Source: an uncultured Bacteroidota bacterium | GTDB lineage: Bacteria; Bacteroidota; Bacteroidia; Bacteroidales; VadinHA17 | Length of the DNA stretch: 64,000 nt | Assembly: GCA_903844815.1 (NCBI GenBank) | Contig: CAIMVD010000029.1 | Location: 1 to 64,000 of the forward strand | Direction of reading: 5' to 3' | Part shown: piece after piece, positions 17,997 to 25,938 of the stretch | Layout: each line of letters opens with the position of its first letter | How positions within the stretch are numbered: position 1 is the first letter of the stretch | Made by a program: the position numbers and the translations under genes | The notes under the pieces: model-generated | What the model saw: only the letters and a program-made list of their open reading frames with translations | The model's database searches: none | Told to the model about the DNA's origin: nothing

Positions 17997-20900
17997 TTAT
18001 TCATTTGAAATAGAAACATCATCATTGTCATTTGCCCCGGCCAGTTTTTTGAGTTCATCATGGAGCCATTGCTTATAGGAGCTGACCTTCATTTTTTTCG
18101 ATGGTAAACGGGCTGTATATGTTTTGATGACAGGGTTTTCAGGATCGGATGGAGGCTTAACCTCAGGCTTTTCCCTGACAAGCTCCGCACTTATCAATTC
18201 AAGTTCTGCCTTTCTGGTATCGAATAATTCAATTGAGGAAAGCATTTCAGAATAACTGAACTTTGTCTGCTTGTCTTTTATCTCAAAATCTATTTCTACC
18301 GCAGCACTTGTTCTCTGGTTAGCATATTGCACGATGCTTTTCACTTTTGTTTCAGCATCACTGTTCAATCCGGCAGGTAGAGAACCTATTTCACTTATCA
18401 GATCGTCTGCCTGCTTTTGAATAGAGAGGTATTTACCTGACATTTCTTCAGCGGCTGATTTCATGAGTGCAAAATATGCATCCTTTATCTGCTGAACTGA
18501 TTTCTGAAGCAAAGGGTAGTTCCTTACCACATCCTTTGCTGAAAGTGAGTTGAAGTTAACAACATACTGAAGCAGATCCTTATCGGCTCGTCCCGTTTTG
18601 GTGATTTCATCAGCGACTCCGCCGGCAAAAACTATCCACTGTCGGAGTTTTTCAAGTTTGTTACGGATAAATTTCTCCGCAGAATCAATTTCCTTAAAGG
18701 CAGAGGCATACTCCGTTTTTCGGGCGATAAAATCCTCAGCCCTGTCTACATAATTGGCTTCGCTTACCGCACCGGTAAATGTACCCAACACATCTTTGCT
18801 TAATTCAAGAGTATCAAATAAGGTAGTAAAGTCCTTATGAGTCCGTTTCATGTCATCAACCTTATCGCAAAATCGTTGAGCAAGATCACGTATCGCATTT
18901 ACAAGTTCAAAATCATTAGTATTCCAGTCTATTTTTCTGCTTGTATGTGTTTCACATTCCATCTCCTGCAGTGAGGTCACAATGGTATTTTTCTGTCCGG
19001 CACTAAGAGACCTGGCTATCGCCTTAAACGAGGCTTTACGGAATTCACGTGCAACGCTGAAGATACCCGAAACACCTTCATCTTTCCACGAAAATTTTTC
19101 ATTACCGTTGTGCTTGGCCATTATCTTTCCTCCCCTCATCAGGGCCGCTACTGTACTAATCACAGTACCAAAAACATAACCATTAGGCGGCTGCTCAAGA
19201 TCCTTTTCAAGGGTACTACCATCAACAAAGGTGTTTCTTATCTTGAATAATACTTCTTCTGCAGGTTTTAATGATTCTCCTGTAAAGTTTCCATGAGCAT
19301 CAAAGAACTGAAAATCGGCACCGAGATTATTAAAATAGGTAGGTAACCGTTGATTATTTCCTTCCTTAATTATCCTTTCAGCGATTGCATCGGATAACTG
19401 GGACCCAAGTCTCTTGCTGTATACGTTCTGGATCATCTGCCGCTGTAACCCGTTTATCGTTGTCTGCCAGTTATTCTTGTCAAGTTGTGCAGTGTTATAG
19501 AGATAAATTGAATTTCCTTGGTACAATGATTGTTCTACCAATTCTTTCAGCCTGTTTTCCTTAATTGATCGTTCTGCCTGAAAAGCCCTTACATGTTCAC
19601 CTTCATCAGATTTGGGATTGGTATATTTCTCCTCAAGGTATTTAATGCGTTCAATTTCATCAAGCAGTTTGTCAATGTCCTTAAAACTGCCGTTGTCGGG
19701 TACCAGCCAGATAGTGTCCTTATCATTCTGATACTGCGACCTAATCTGGTCAATATCGGCATTACGGTCATCGCTGAAATTATACAGGCTTTTAACCCTG
19801 ATTTTAAGCTGCTTTAAGGCTGGATTAGTTAATTCATCATCGTTATCCGAAGTAATATAAAAGTCGTACGGAAGGTTAATATCTGTAATCCGGGCCAATG
19901 TTTTTACAAAGGCAGCATTTTTGAAGGCAGCGATAACCTGCTGCTTTTTCTTGAATACCTGAACAGGATACTGGTTCATTTCATCAAGCAACCGCTGCTC
20001 AATATCAGAGGTTATGCGGTAGGTACCATTTGTCAGGAGCAGGATCTTGTGTTCAACAAGAGTATCAAGAGCTTTTGATATTTCAGGCTGGACAGAATGA
20101 TAATCTTCCGGGACCTTTATATACGACTTAACAATGTTGCCAAGAGAGGCCGGAGCAACCTCCGCTTCAGATAAAAAATGAATTGTCTCAAGCAAATGCC
20201 TGCCAGGGAGTGAGAAGTGTCCCTGTTTCAATATCCTGTCGGCATTTTCGTACCTGTTAACCAGTCTCACAGGAGGCTGTGGCTGGGCTTCCTTCGCAAT
20301 CTGCCATCCCGTGGCAGCACTGAAAAGACGTTCGTTTTGAACTTCCTTCTTTAAAATATCATAGGTAGTAATGATCATGCCACGTGCAGCTACTTTCGTG
20401 GAAGCATAACCCTGTCGTCCGAACAGGAAATTTTGCAGAAGTCCGAAATGGTATTGGTAGAACGGATAATATGTTACATAAGAATTAATATCTTCAGTTT
20501 TCCCGGTACCAATAAGCCCGCTGTGATCAGCAATTTTGCCTGAATTGCTAATATAATATTCTCTTAGCTTATCAATGTAGTTGTCTTTCTTCTTGAGTAA
20601 CCGGCTGCGGATAATTACGTCCACTTCTGTTGCCTCAAGGTGGATCTTTATTTTGAACCTGTCGGTAACCTTTGTAAGCTGTGCCTTGTTAATGTTTGAA
20701 TTGTTGATAACATCATCAAGCTTTTCCTGGGCAATGGCTATGGTCCATACCTTACCACCCAAAGAGGATAGGGCCTCGCTCAATCCTTCAAGGTCAAGCA
20801 GGGTGAATTTCTTCTGATTGATTGCTTCACTTGCTTCATCAAAGAGAAAGACAATCTTTTCATCTTTCTCTGCTTTGAGGTAATTGGTTAATTCCTCTTT

Positions 20901-21608
20901 AAGCCGTGAAGCACTAAACTCATCAATCTCCCGGCGGATTGTTGTCAGGATATTATTGTAATCTGACTCTGAATTTCCTGTGGCAATGTATATCTCCTTG
21001 ATCTTACCAATATAAAGTAATCTTTTATTCTTCAATTCATTCCATGAGGCACCAATTCTATCATGAACAAAATACTCAGCATTACCATAACCGGAATCGC
21101 ACATCATTGAATAGAGCAAAAAACCATGTTCATTCTGAGGTAAATCAAGCGACTTGAGGAAGTTCCGGAACAAAGCATATGAGAATCCCTTTGAAGTATC
21201 CTGTTTGGCAATGTCCATAAAAACAACCCTGGCATTTACGGAATCCAGCTTTGCTATTGTATTTTTTACCAGGGCTTCATCATCAATACCGGTAAATCTC
21301 TGAAGGACACGATCTCTTGCCGGAGTGCCATTAATCAGTCTGTTGCTTATGAGGTAACCAAGAAGCTTCCCGAAATATGATTTTCCGGAGCCATAGAAAC
21401 CCGAGATCCAAACCCCTGTTTCTACAATATTTGAGGTGAAGGTGGAAACAAACTTCTCATACTCATTGGCAAGACCGTCAGTGATAATGTAGTTTTCAAT
21501 CTCAGACTGGATGGCAGCCTCAGAAATATCTTCCAGGTCAATTACGTTTTTTATGTCCTCGCTGAGGTCAATGGTCAGGATATCTTTTATAAACATATTG
21601 TGTTTCAT
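17997..21608 (-). CDS. brxC: BREX P-loop ATPase BrxC
   Basis: 1203 aa, the usual BrxC/PglY size. The N-terminal P-loop is 'VWISGFYGSGKSYFGKLLG' (Walker A 70-77) and Walker B is 'KIVFLFDEASEAI' (about 252-260). The rest is long and helical with charged linkers ('IKYLEEKYTNPKSDEGEHV' and later segments). The C-terminus is Pro-rich and then basic. BrxC is the large ATPase of BREX, thought to form higher-order assemblies with BrxB and PglZ. Its start abuts the brxB stop (21609). The ATP site looks intact, so the system should be functional at this point. Confidence 0.94.
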   Translation of the reverse strand: MKHNMFIKDILTIDLSEDIKNVIDLEDISEAAIQSEIENYIITDGLANEYEKFVSTFTSNIVETGVWISGFYGSGKSYFGKLLGYLISNRLINGTPARDRVLQRFTGIDDEALVKNTIAKLDSVNARVVFMDIAKQDTSKGFSYALFRNFLKSLDLPQNEHGFLLYSMMCDSGYGNAEYFVHDRIGASWNELKNKRLLYIGKIKEIYIATGNSESDYNNILTTIRREIDEFSASRLKEELTNYLKAEKDEKIVFLFDEASEAINQKKFTLLDLEGLSEALSSLGGKVWTIAIAQEKLDDVINNSNINKAQLTKVTDRFKIKIHLEATEVDVIIRSRLLKKKDNYIDKLREYYISNSGKIADHSGLIGTGKTEDINSYVTYYPFYQYHFGLLQNFLFGRQGYASTKVAARGMIITTYDILKKEVQNERLFSAATGWQIAKEAQPQPPVRLVNRYENADRILKQGHFSLPGRHLLETIHFLSEAEVAPASLGNIVKSYIKVPEDYHSVQPEISKALDTLVEHKILLLTNGTYRITSDIEQRLLDEMNQYPVQVFKKKQQVIAAFKNAAFVKTLARITDINLPYDFYITSDNDDELTNPALKQLKIRVKSLYNFSDDRNADIDQIRSQYQNDKDTIWLVPDNGSFKDIDKLLDEIERIKYLEEKYTNPKSDEGEHVRAFQAERSIKENRLKELVEQSLYQGNSIYLYNTAQLDKNNWQTTINGLQRQMIQNVYSKRLGSQLSDAIAERIIKEGNNQRLPTYFNNLGADFQFFDAHGNFTGESLKPAEEVLFKIRNTFVDGSTLEKDLEQPPNGYVFGTVISTVAALMRGGKIMAKHNGNEKFSWKDEGVSGIFSVAREFRKASFKAIARSLSAGQKNTIVTSLQEMECETHTSRKIDWNTNDFELVNAIRDLAQRFCDKVDDMKRTHKDFTTLFDTLELSKDVLGTFTGAVSEANYVDRAEDFIARKTEYASAFKEIDSAEKFIRNKLEKLRQWIVFAGGVADEITKTGRADKDLLQYVVNFNSLSAKDVVRNYPLLQKSVQQIKDAYFALMKSAAEEMSGKYLSIQKQADDLISEIGSLPAGLNSDAETKVKSIVQYANQRTSAAVEIDFEIKDKQTKFSYSEMLSSIELFDTRKAELELISAELVREKPEVKPPSDPENPVIKTYTARLPSKKMKVSSYKQWLHDELKKLAGANDNDDVSISNE

Positions 21609-22166
21609 TTATTGAATTATCATGCAACGGTATTTTGAAGAAGGCCTTTTGCCAAGGAACATCAGCCTGTCAGCTTCCTTAGTTGCCGGATAAAGTATTA
21701 TTAAAGGGAAGGCAGCGTTCATTACATTTTCATTTTCCATTATATGTATGTTGTCAATACCGGTTCCGTACAAGGCCCCGGAGTTTATTAATACCGGGAC
21801 TTTTTTGTTATTAAAAGCTTCACTGATCTGTGAGATTATTTCCTTAAACAGATCCTGGGATTCCTCATCAGGAGGAGCTTTAAAAATCTCCTGGGTTGCA
21901 GATTGAAGCAGGCTGAATAACTCAATGATTGCTGATTTGTGGGTTGTTATAAAGTCAATCAGGCATTTATTCAAATCTATGATGGAATAGGCATCATCGG
22001 GAAGATGTTTCCTGATCCCGTCAATATACTCCGGTTCCTGCATCGGGTCACAGACAACCAAGATAGAATTGCCACCATTTGCATTAAGCCTGATCTCTGA
22101 TCTGCGGTCTGATTCCACGAGCCTTTTGGCCTGGAGAATAATATGTTCGGCGCTACTTACAGGCAT
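21609..22166 (-). CDS. brxB: BREX protein BrxB (DUF1788)
   Basis: 185 aa, the usual DUF1788 size. Typical segments are 'GNSILVVCDPMQEPEYIDGI', 'DAYSIIDLNKCLIDFI', 'KVPVLINSGALYGTGIDNI', 'FPLIILYPATKEADRLMFLG' and the final 'SSKYRCMIIQ'. BrxB is required for BREX defence and is thought to bridge other BREX proteins. It overlaps brxA by 14 bp and abuts brxC, so the three genes are translationally coupled. Confidence 0.92.
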   Translation of the reverse strand: MPVSSAEHIILQAKRLVESDRRSEIRLNANGGNSILVVCDPMQEPEYIDGIRKHLPDDAYSIIDLNKCLIDFITTHKSAIIELFSLLQSATQEIFKAPPDEESQDLFKEIISQISEAFNNKKVPVLINSGALYGTGIDNIHIMENENVMNAAFPLIILYPATKEADRLMFLGKRPSSKYRCMIIQ

Positions 22167-22905
22167 GATAAATATCTTTATAAGGTATCAGGGGGTCTAT
22201 CTTCAATTGATCCACAGTATAGGTAAACTCATAGAAATCAGCAAACTTCTTCTGCATCACCCTTTCCAGGAACACAGGCTGTTCGCAGAAACTATATTTC
22301 AGCCACTCGCTCTCAAGAATGTTTGATTTTGCCTCATTTGCTTTCAGCCAATATAAAAACAGCACAAACATCTTATCGCTAAGGTAGGGGTGGAGGATTT
22401 TCTTATTCAATGTTCCTTCCAATAGGTTAAACTTCTTGAGGAGAGTCAGGTATTTTCCAGCAACTGTTTCCAGGGTACTTGCAGACCAACCTCTTATAAC
22501 TTCCTCTGTTTCCCTGAGTTCTTTTATGCAGGCAGCTACCTCATCGGCCCTTAGGACAAGTCTGCCTGAATAGAATGCCGGGAAGAATACTTTTGCATTT
22601 AAGTAATTTAAAAGGTCATCGTTAGTTGCTGAATTCCAAAACAAAAACAACTGACTGTCCAATGAAATAGACTCATTCCTCAGCATTGTACCGAGCAGCA
22701 ATTCTATTTCAGATTTTCTTGATTTAAGCAAAACACCCCTTATTACTCTGCCGTACCTGTTAAAAGACTGAGTAGTTTTAACAGAAGTATATGGCTGTGA
22801 ACCCTTAAATAAAACATCACCCTCTATACTTCCGATGAGAAAATGAATTACCAGTTCAAGGTCCTTTATACTACCAAGAATGTTAATGCTGCTGTTTATT
22901 TCCAT
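22153..22905 (-). CDS. brxA: BREX protein BrxA (DUF1819)
   Basis: 250 aa. DUF1819 pattern: 'QPYTSVKTTQSFNRYGRVIR', 'RKSEIELLLGTMLRNESISL', 'LFWNSATNDDLLNYLNAKVFF', 'WSASTLETVAGKYLTLLKKF' and the final 'IDPLIPYKDIYHA'. BrxA is a small helical DNA-binding protein and is normally the first BREX gene. The start at ATG 22905 matches the family. It follows a regulatory region with a TAnnTTTG box and two perfect inverted repeats. It overlaps brxB by 14 bp. Confidence 0.92.
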   Translation of the reverse strand: MEINSSINILGSIKDLELVIHFLIGSIEGDVLFKGSQPYTSVKTTQSFNRYGRVIRGVLLKSRKSEIELLLGTMLRNESISLDSQLFLFWNSATNDDLLNYLNAKVFFPAFYSGRLVLRADEVAACIKELRETEEVIRGWSASTLETVAGKYLTLLKKFNLLEGTLNKKILHPYLSDKMFVLFLYWLKANEAKSNILESEWLKYSFCEQPVFLERVMQKKFADFYEFTYTVDQLKIDPLIPYKDIYHACK

Positions 22906-22924
22906 AGATGTTAACCAAGATTCT

Positions 22925-22932
22925 CAAAAATA
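22925..22932 (-). promoter_or_regulatory. Candidate -7 promoter box of the BREX operon
   Basis: The minus strand reads TATTTTTG, matching the Bacteroidetes TAnnTTTG consensus, about 20 bp upstream of the brxA ATG. No TTTG -33 box was found at the right distance. Instead, the region where it should lie is covered by the perfect inverted repeat at 22935-22969, which would place a bound repressor or activator on the promoter. Confidence 0.35.
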
Positions 22933-22934
22933 AG

Positions 22935-22969
22935 AAATCCAATCTGATTTTGGATGTTAGATTGGATTT
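22935..22969. promoter_or_regulatory. Perfect 11-bp inverted repeat upstream of brxA (operator candidate)
   Basis: Left arm AAATCCAATCT (22935-22945) and right arm AGATTGGATTT (22959-22969) are exact reverse complements with a 13-bp spacer. It lies 30-64 bp upstream of brxA, just upstream of the candidate -7 box. On the minus strand it is followed by CTTATTTTTG, so it could also be a weak terminator for the metallopeptidase-like gene at 23072. The symmetric arms and position favour an operator. Confidence 0.5.
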
Positions 22970-22974
22970 GTTTA

Positions 22975-23003
22975 AGTAAGTATTGAAACAAATTTCACTT
23001 ACT
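22975..23003. promoter_or_regulatory. Perfect 7-bp inverted repeat upstream of brxA
   Basis: Arms AGTAAGT (22975-22981) and ACTTACT (22997-23003) are separated by 15 bp. This is a second palindromic element just upstream of the 11-bp inverted repeat. The two may bind the same or different regulators. Chance occurrence is possible for a 7-bp arm in AT-rich DNA. Confidence 0.35.
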
Positions 23004-23071
23004 CACGGATGGAAGAAATATTAAAATCCTTTTAGATTAGTGAAATGCAAATTCCAGGATTGGAGGGATTT

Positions 23072-23770
23072 TCATTTTTCTTCTTTAAAGCTAAAGTACT
23101 TATCAAGCTTTAGGTCCTTTGCCCAATGATCAACCAGGTCATATTCCTCACCTGGTTCCCTGTCATCACGATACTCAATAAATTCCTCATAAAGCCTCGC
23201 GGCTGTATCTAGCTCGTTATGGGCAGGTTGGAATTCATTTAGAAAGTCAACCCCATAAAGATCCCTGAATTGAAGTGCATTTACAAGGTTTAGTAATTTG
23301 CTCGCCTGAACAATTCCTGGCGGGGTATAATTTATGATGGTCTTGTTTGTAGTTCCCTTAATGCCCTGCCCGATGAGGTAAAACAATGATGTAAACTGAT
23401 ATGGCCTCAGGTCGGGATACTCATTAAACAGCTTCTCTTCGATAAATAAATCAATAGGAGTGTTATATATCTGAAGGTTCATTCCTGTAAACAACGATTC
23501 AAAGAATCCATTTATTGAATTGAGGTCACGTCCCGATTTTTGGAGCTTCATCCTTGCCGGCTTTGTAATGTCCATGAAGGCTTTCCTGTGACTTTCGTTT
23601 GAGGTGAAAAGCTTATTTGAATTGGCTTTCCTGGCTTCGAGAATAAAATCGAGATGGACCAGTTCATGCATAACAAGGTGCCATGCACCAGGGTATCCCT
23701 GATTATATTTCAGATTATGATATGACCTGTTGTAGTTTTCGGCAACCTCGATCTTTGCATTAGTCTTCAA
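23072..23770 (-). CDS. HExxH metallopeptidase-like protein, N-terminally truncated
   Basis: 232 aa from a TTG codon; the frame is closed by TAA 12 codons further upstream and has no ATG before the conserved part. The N-terminus already lies inside a conserved segment ('AKIEVAENYNRSYHNLKYNQ', 'GYPGAWHLVMHELVHLDFIL'), with zinc motif HELVH. The remainder is helical with 'LRPYQFTSLFYLIGQGIK', 'FRDLYGVDFLN' and 'YRDDREPGEEYDLVDHWAKD'. From memory, relatives carry roughly a hundred more residues before this point, so it is probably a 5'-deleted remnant at the edge of the mobile element. It is upstream of BREX on the same strand, 166 bp before brxA. Confidence 0.6.
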   Translation of the reverse strand: MKTNAKIEVAENYNRSYHNLKYNQGYPGAWHLVMHELVHLDFILEARKANSNKLFTSNESHRKAFMDITKPARMKLQKSGRDLNSINGFFESLFTGMNLQIYNTPIDLFIEEKLFNEYPDLRPYQFTSLFYLIGQGIKGTTNKTIINYTPPGIVQASKLLNLVNALQFRDLYGVDFLNEFQPAHNELDTAARLYEEFIEYRDDREPGEEYDLVDHWAKDLKLDKYFSFKEEK

Positions 23771-23819
23771 CCTGGCCAGTTGATTTTGAATGGGAAAACC
23801 TATTTATGGTTCGGATTTG

Positions 23820-23880
23820 TATCCTATTAAAATCTCTATTAGGATAATTCAGAAGTCGATTGTTATGCAAATTGTTTGCA
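23820..23880. repeat. Two small palindromes between the metallopeptidase gene and the tRNA remnant
   Basis: TATCCTA (23820-23826) pairs with TAGGATA (23840-23846), and TGCAAA (23866-23871) pairs with TTTGCA (23875-23880) around a TTG. With the terminator at 23884 they form a run of three hairpins in 100 bp of non-coding DNA. Function unknown. Confidence 0.3.
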
Positions 23881-23883
23881 AAT

Positions 23884-23920
23884 AAAAAAAGGCAGCCAAA
23901 TTTTTCATTTGTAACTGCCT
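23884..23920 (-). terminator. Rho-independent terminator after the tRNA-Met remnant
   Basis: On the minus strand AGGCAG (23920-23915) pairs with CTGCCT (23895-23890) and runs into a tract of T residues. It lies 12 bp beyond the 3' end of the tRNA-like sequence and in its direction of transcription, as expected for the native chromosomal tRNA terminator. Confidence 0.75.
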
Positions 23921-23931
23921 CATTTTCAACG

Positions 23932-24010
23932 TAGCGAGAGGGAGGAATGATCTCCCGACCTCATGATTATGAATCATGCGCCTATCTTAATCAATCAATC
24001 TATATATCAG
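23932..24010 (-). pseudogene. tRNA-Met(CAT)-like remnant, probable left attachment site (attL)
   Basis: Read on the minus strand, the 3' half is tRNA-like: a 5-bp anticodon stem CATGA/TCATG with loop TTCATAA (anticodon CAT), variable AGGTC, T stem GGGAG/CTCCC and acceptor end TCTCGCTA. The 5' half is decayed: the D-arm part is 'GATTGATTGATTAAGATA', the distance to the anticodon is wrong and the 5' acceptor strand does not pair. The T loop ATCATTC also departs from TTCRANN. A preserved 3' end with its terminator and a lost 5' end is what remains on one side when an element integrates into a tRNA 3' end. The phage lies on the side that lost the 5' half. Confidence 0.6.
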
Positions 24011-24036
24011 CTTACTACGTGATTTTCGTCCTTCTC

Positions 24037-24107
24037 TTGTCTTGCATTTGTCTTGCATACTGGTTTTTTTGGCTATTTTCTGGCTATTTTCTGGCTATTT
24101 TCTGGCT
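24037..24107. repeat. Two sets of 11-bp tandem repeats next to the tRNA remnant
   Basis: TTGTCTTGCAT occurs twice in tandem (24037-24047, 24048-24058). GGCTATTTTCT follows in three exact tandem copies (24071-24103) plus a partial GGCT. Both arrays have an 11-bp period, about one helical turn, so bound proteins would sit on one DNA face. Being just inside the element from the tRNA remnant, they could be arm-type recombinase binding sites. There is no gene here. Confidence 0.55.
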
Positions 24108-24232
24108 GCCAATTATTGCCAATTCAGATGACAATAACTTTTCAACTTGATTGCAAATATACAAAAACAAATATTTATATTTGCCCTGTTGTTGCTTCAC
24201 CTTGAAAGGTTGCACGATTTGTTGTTGCTGAC

Positions 24233-24262
24233 AAAAAAAGCCCCGGATTCCGGGGCTTTTTG
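24233..24262. terminator. Strong bidirectional rho-independent terminator
   Basis: GCCCCGG (24240-24246) pairs with CCGGGGC (24250-24256) around an ATT loop. The stem is flanked by A and T runs on its two sides, so it works in both directions. It sits 18 bp after the stop of the last gene of the minus-strand phage structural block and ends that transcript. Confidence 0.9.
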
Positions 24263-24280
24263 ATTTTGGGGAATTCCTGA

Positions 24281-25090
24281 CTATTGCAGGAAGCTGTCGC
24301 TTACCCTCCTGGAAGGAGTTTTATAACGAAGCAGCTGGGACTTGATCTTAGAGAGCTGGGAGTTGTACTCCGCCTCCTCAATCGGGAAGTCGTTTGTATT
24401 CCTGTTGATCTTATACCACTCTTTTACGGCAAACAGGGTCAGAGCTTCCTCCATTGAGGACTGAAGGCCGACAAACAGGTTAAGGTCCCAGGAGTAATCG
24501 ACATTCAGGTATTGCAGGATGAAGTTACCTGTTACCGATGCAATTATATACTCAGATCCAACGGCCAACGCTGGACTGAAAGCAGTATCTACCGTCACTG
24601 ATGTTGCAGTAGAGGCTGTAATAGTCCTCTCCTGATTCATATTCGCTCCCGGAGAAACACATACGAGCTTAGCTCCGACCAGACCCGTTGTAGGCAGAAC
24701 AGCAGTGGAATCGGTGAGTGTGGTTGTAGAAACAGTTGTCACAGTCCCGGCATGAAGTGGATTACCCCATTTGACATTGTGCCTGTAAGCACTATCAATG
24801 CCCTTTGTCCAGGCACCGAACTTGCGGAATACCTCTGCTCCACCGTTCTTGATAACCTCGTCAAACCAGTCTCTTTCGTCATCTGTGAGAGAAAGTTTTT
24901 CCAGCATACTCTGACCTGAACCGTCAGTAGCGTACCGGCCCCTCATTGCTGTCCTTCTCTTGGCAGCGTTAAAGGTAACATCCAAATCCGTGACTAGCAG
25001 GACAAACTTGGTCCCTAGCTCGGCTGAAACATCATCAACACTCGTGAGGTTGGTGTATTTCTTACTTGTTTGATTAAAAATAAAATTCAT
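24281..25090 (-). CDS. Phage protein, probable virion component (unknown family)
   Basis: 269 aa, the last gene of the structural/lysis block. The ends are helical ('LSLTDDERDWFDEVIKNGG', 'VKEWYKINRNTNDFPIEEAEY'). The middle (about 112-185) is a Ser/Thr-rich beta segment ('TVTTVSTTTLTDSTAVLPTT', 'ATSVTVDTAFSPALAVGSEY') like insertion domains of phage structural proteins. No catalytic motif or membrane segment is visible. Its place after the lysis genes and before a strong terminator gives no firm role. Confidence 0.6.
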   Translation of the reverse strand: MNFIFNQTSKKYTNLTSVDDVSAELGTKFVLLVTDLDVTFNAAKRRTAMRGRYATDGSGQSMLEKLSLTDDERDWFDEVIKNGGAEVFRKFGAWTKGIDSAYRHNVKWGNPLHAGTVTTVSTTTLTDSTAVLPTTGLVGAKLVCVSPGANMNQERTITASTATSVTVDTAFSPALAVGSEYIIASVTGNFILQYLNVDYSWDLNLFVGLQSSMEEALTLFAVKEWYKINRNTNDFPIEEAEYNSQLSKIKSQLLRYKTPSRRVSDSFLQ

Positions 25091-25114
25091 AGCTATTGAA
25101 TTGAATTAAAATGA

Positions 25115-25708
25115 TTAAAACTTGAATCCGTAATTGATTTTTATATAAGTATTTACATAATTGCCGACCTCAATACCGACAATTCGCCCTTTCGCATTTA
25201 GGTAACTGAGGCTACCTGAGAATATCATATTTTCAGGGCCTTTTCCTGCCCCTACTATTCCATATATGCCTGTTTGAGGCTCTTTCTTGATTACATCATG
25301 GGGAACAGGAACCCGTTCATAAATCGTTTTTGTGACCTCTTGATATGTGGGCTTATACTTCCAGGCTATATCTTCCAGAGTGCCTTTTATTTTCAGATCG
25401 ACACGGGCCGATATTTCATTATTATCAATGCTGTCTGAATAAGTCTTTACAGCCGTGTCCCCGATAAGGACCGGCACCGGGACTGGTACCTTCTTTTCAA
25501 GATAGACCGTTTTCCCTTTCAGGTATTTTATCTCCTTGATGGTATCAGGAGGAAGGTTCACTATCCTTGCAGCAGCTTCAAGGCTGTCAAGATAAGTTTT
25601 TGCGACCTTGATCATGACCGGCTGGTCTTTCCTGCTGCAAAATAGAAGCAAGCCTAGGAAGCATCCTAGAAGTATTGCCCCGAAGGGTATTATTCGATTG
25701 TAGTTCAT
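25115..25708 (-). CDS. Membrane-anchored lysis-module protein (spanin candidate)
   Basis: 197 aa. The N-terminus has one hydrophobic segment, 'IIPFGAILLGCFLGLLLFCS' (about 5-25), with a Cys at its end. A charged stretch and the Pro-rich 'KKVPVPVPVLIG' lead to beta strands, and the protein ends 'VNTYIKINYGFKF' with a terminal Phe, as in outer-membrane strands. It follows the holin-like gene by an ATGA overlap and comes after the amidase, the place where spanins occur. An inner-membrane anchor plus an outer-membrane-like end would suit a protein linking both membranes in the last lysis step. This is inference; no family match was recognised. Confidence 0.55.
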   Translation of the reverse strand: MNYNRIIPFGAILLGCFLGLLLFCSRKDQPVMIKVAKTYLDSLEAAARIVNLPPDTIKEIKYLKGKTVYLEKKVPVPVPVLIGDTAVKTYSDSIDNNEISARVDLKIKGTLEDIAWKYKPTYQEVTKTIYERVPVPHDVIKKEPQTGIYGIVGAGKGPENMIFSGSLSYLNAKGRIVGIEVGNYVNTYIKINYGFKF

Positions 25709-25938
25709 TTTTCTTCGTATTGTGTTTGTAATGCTTTGAATCCAAAGGCCGGCGCAATGAATACCCCGACAGCTCCAATGGTCAGGGCTATTCCCTGCCA
25801 GTTAATCTCCATGCTCTTAAAGGCCTGAATAACTATTGCTGTTATGATTGCTATAATCAAGCCGACAGCCATCCCGATAACCCAATAAAGCGATACCCGG
25901 ATGGTTGACTTCTTTCCTTCTCTATTTCTGAGGCTCAT
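25705..25938 (-). CDS. Holin-like small membrane protein
   Basis: 77 aa with a basic N-terminus ('SLRNREGKKSTIR') and two membrane segments (about 17-40 and 46-67), ending in a charged tail. This is the form of a two-segment phage holin that releases the endolysin into the periplasm. Its start lies inside the amidase gene (17-bp overlap) and its end overlaps the next gene by 4 bp, so the three are translated as one lysis unit. Confidence 0.65.
   Translation of the reverse strand: MSLRNREGKKSTIRVSLYWVIGMAVGLIIAIITAIVIQAFKSMEINWQGIALTIGAVGVFIAPAFGFKALQTQYEEK

Noticed and set aside
23932-24010. Functional tRNA-Met gene
   Set aside because: The 5' acceptor strand does not pair, the D arm is disrupted, the anticodon is about 8 nt too far from any pairing 5' end, and the T loop departs from the consensus.
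24037-24107. CRISPR array
   Set aside because: The repeats are 11 bp with no unique spacers, and no cas genes are present.
23947-24150. 67-codon plus-strand ORF over the tRNA remnant and tandem repeats
   Set aside because: It simply translates the tRNA remnant and the 11-bp repeats; no ribosome site and no protein-like composition.
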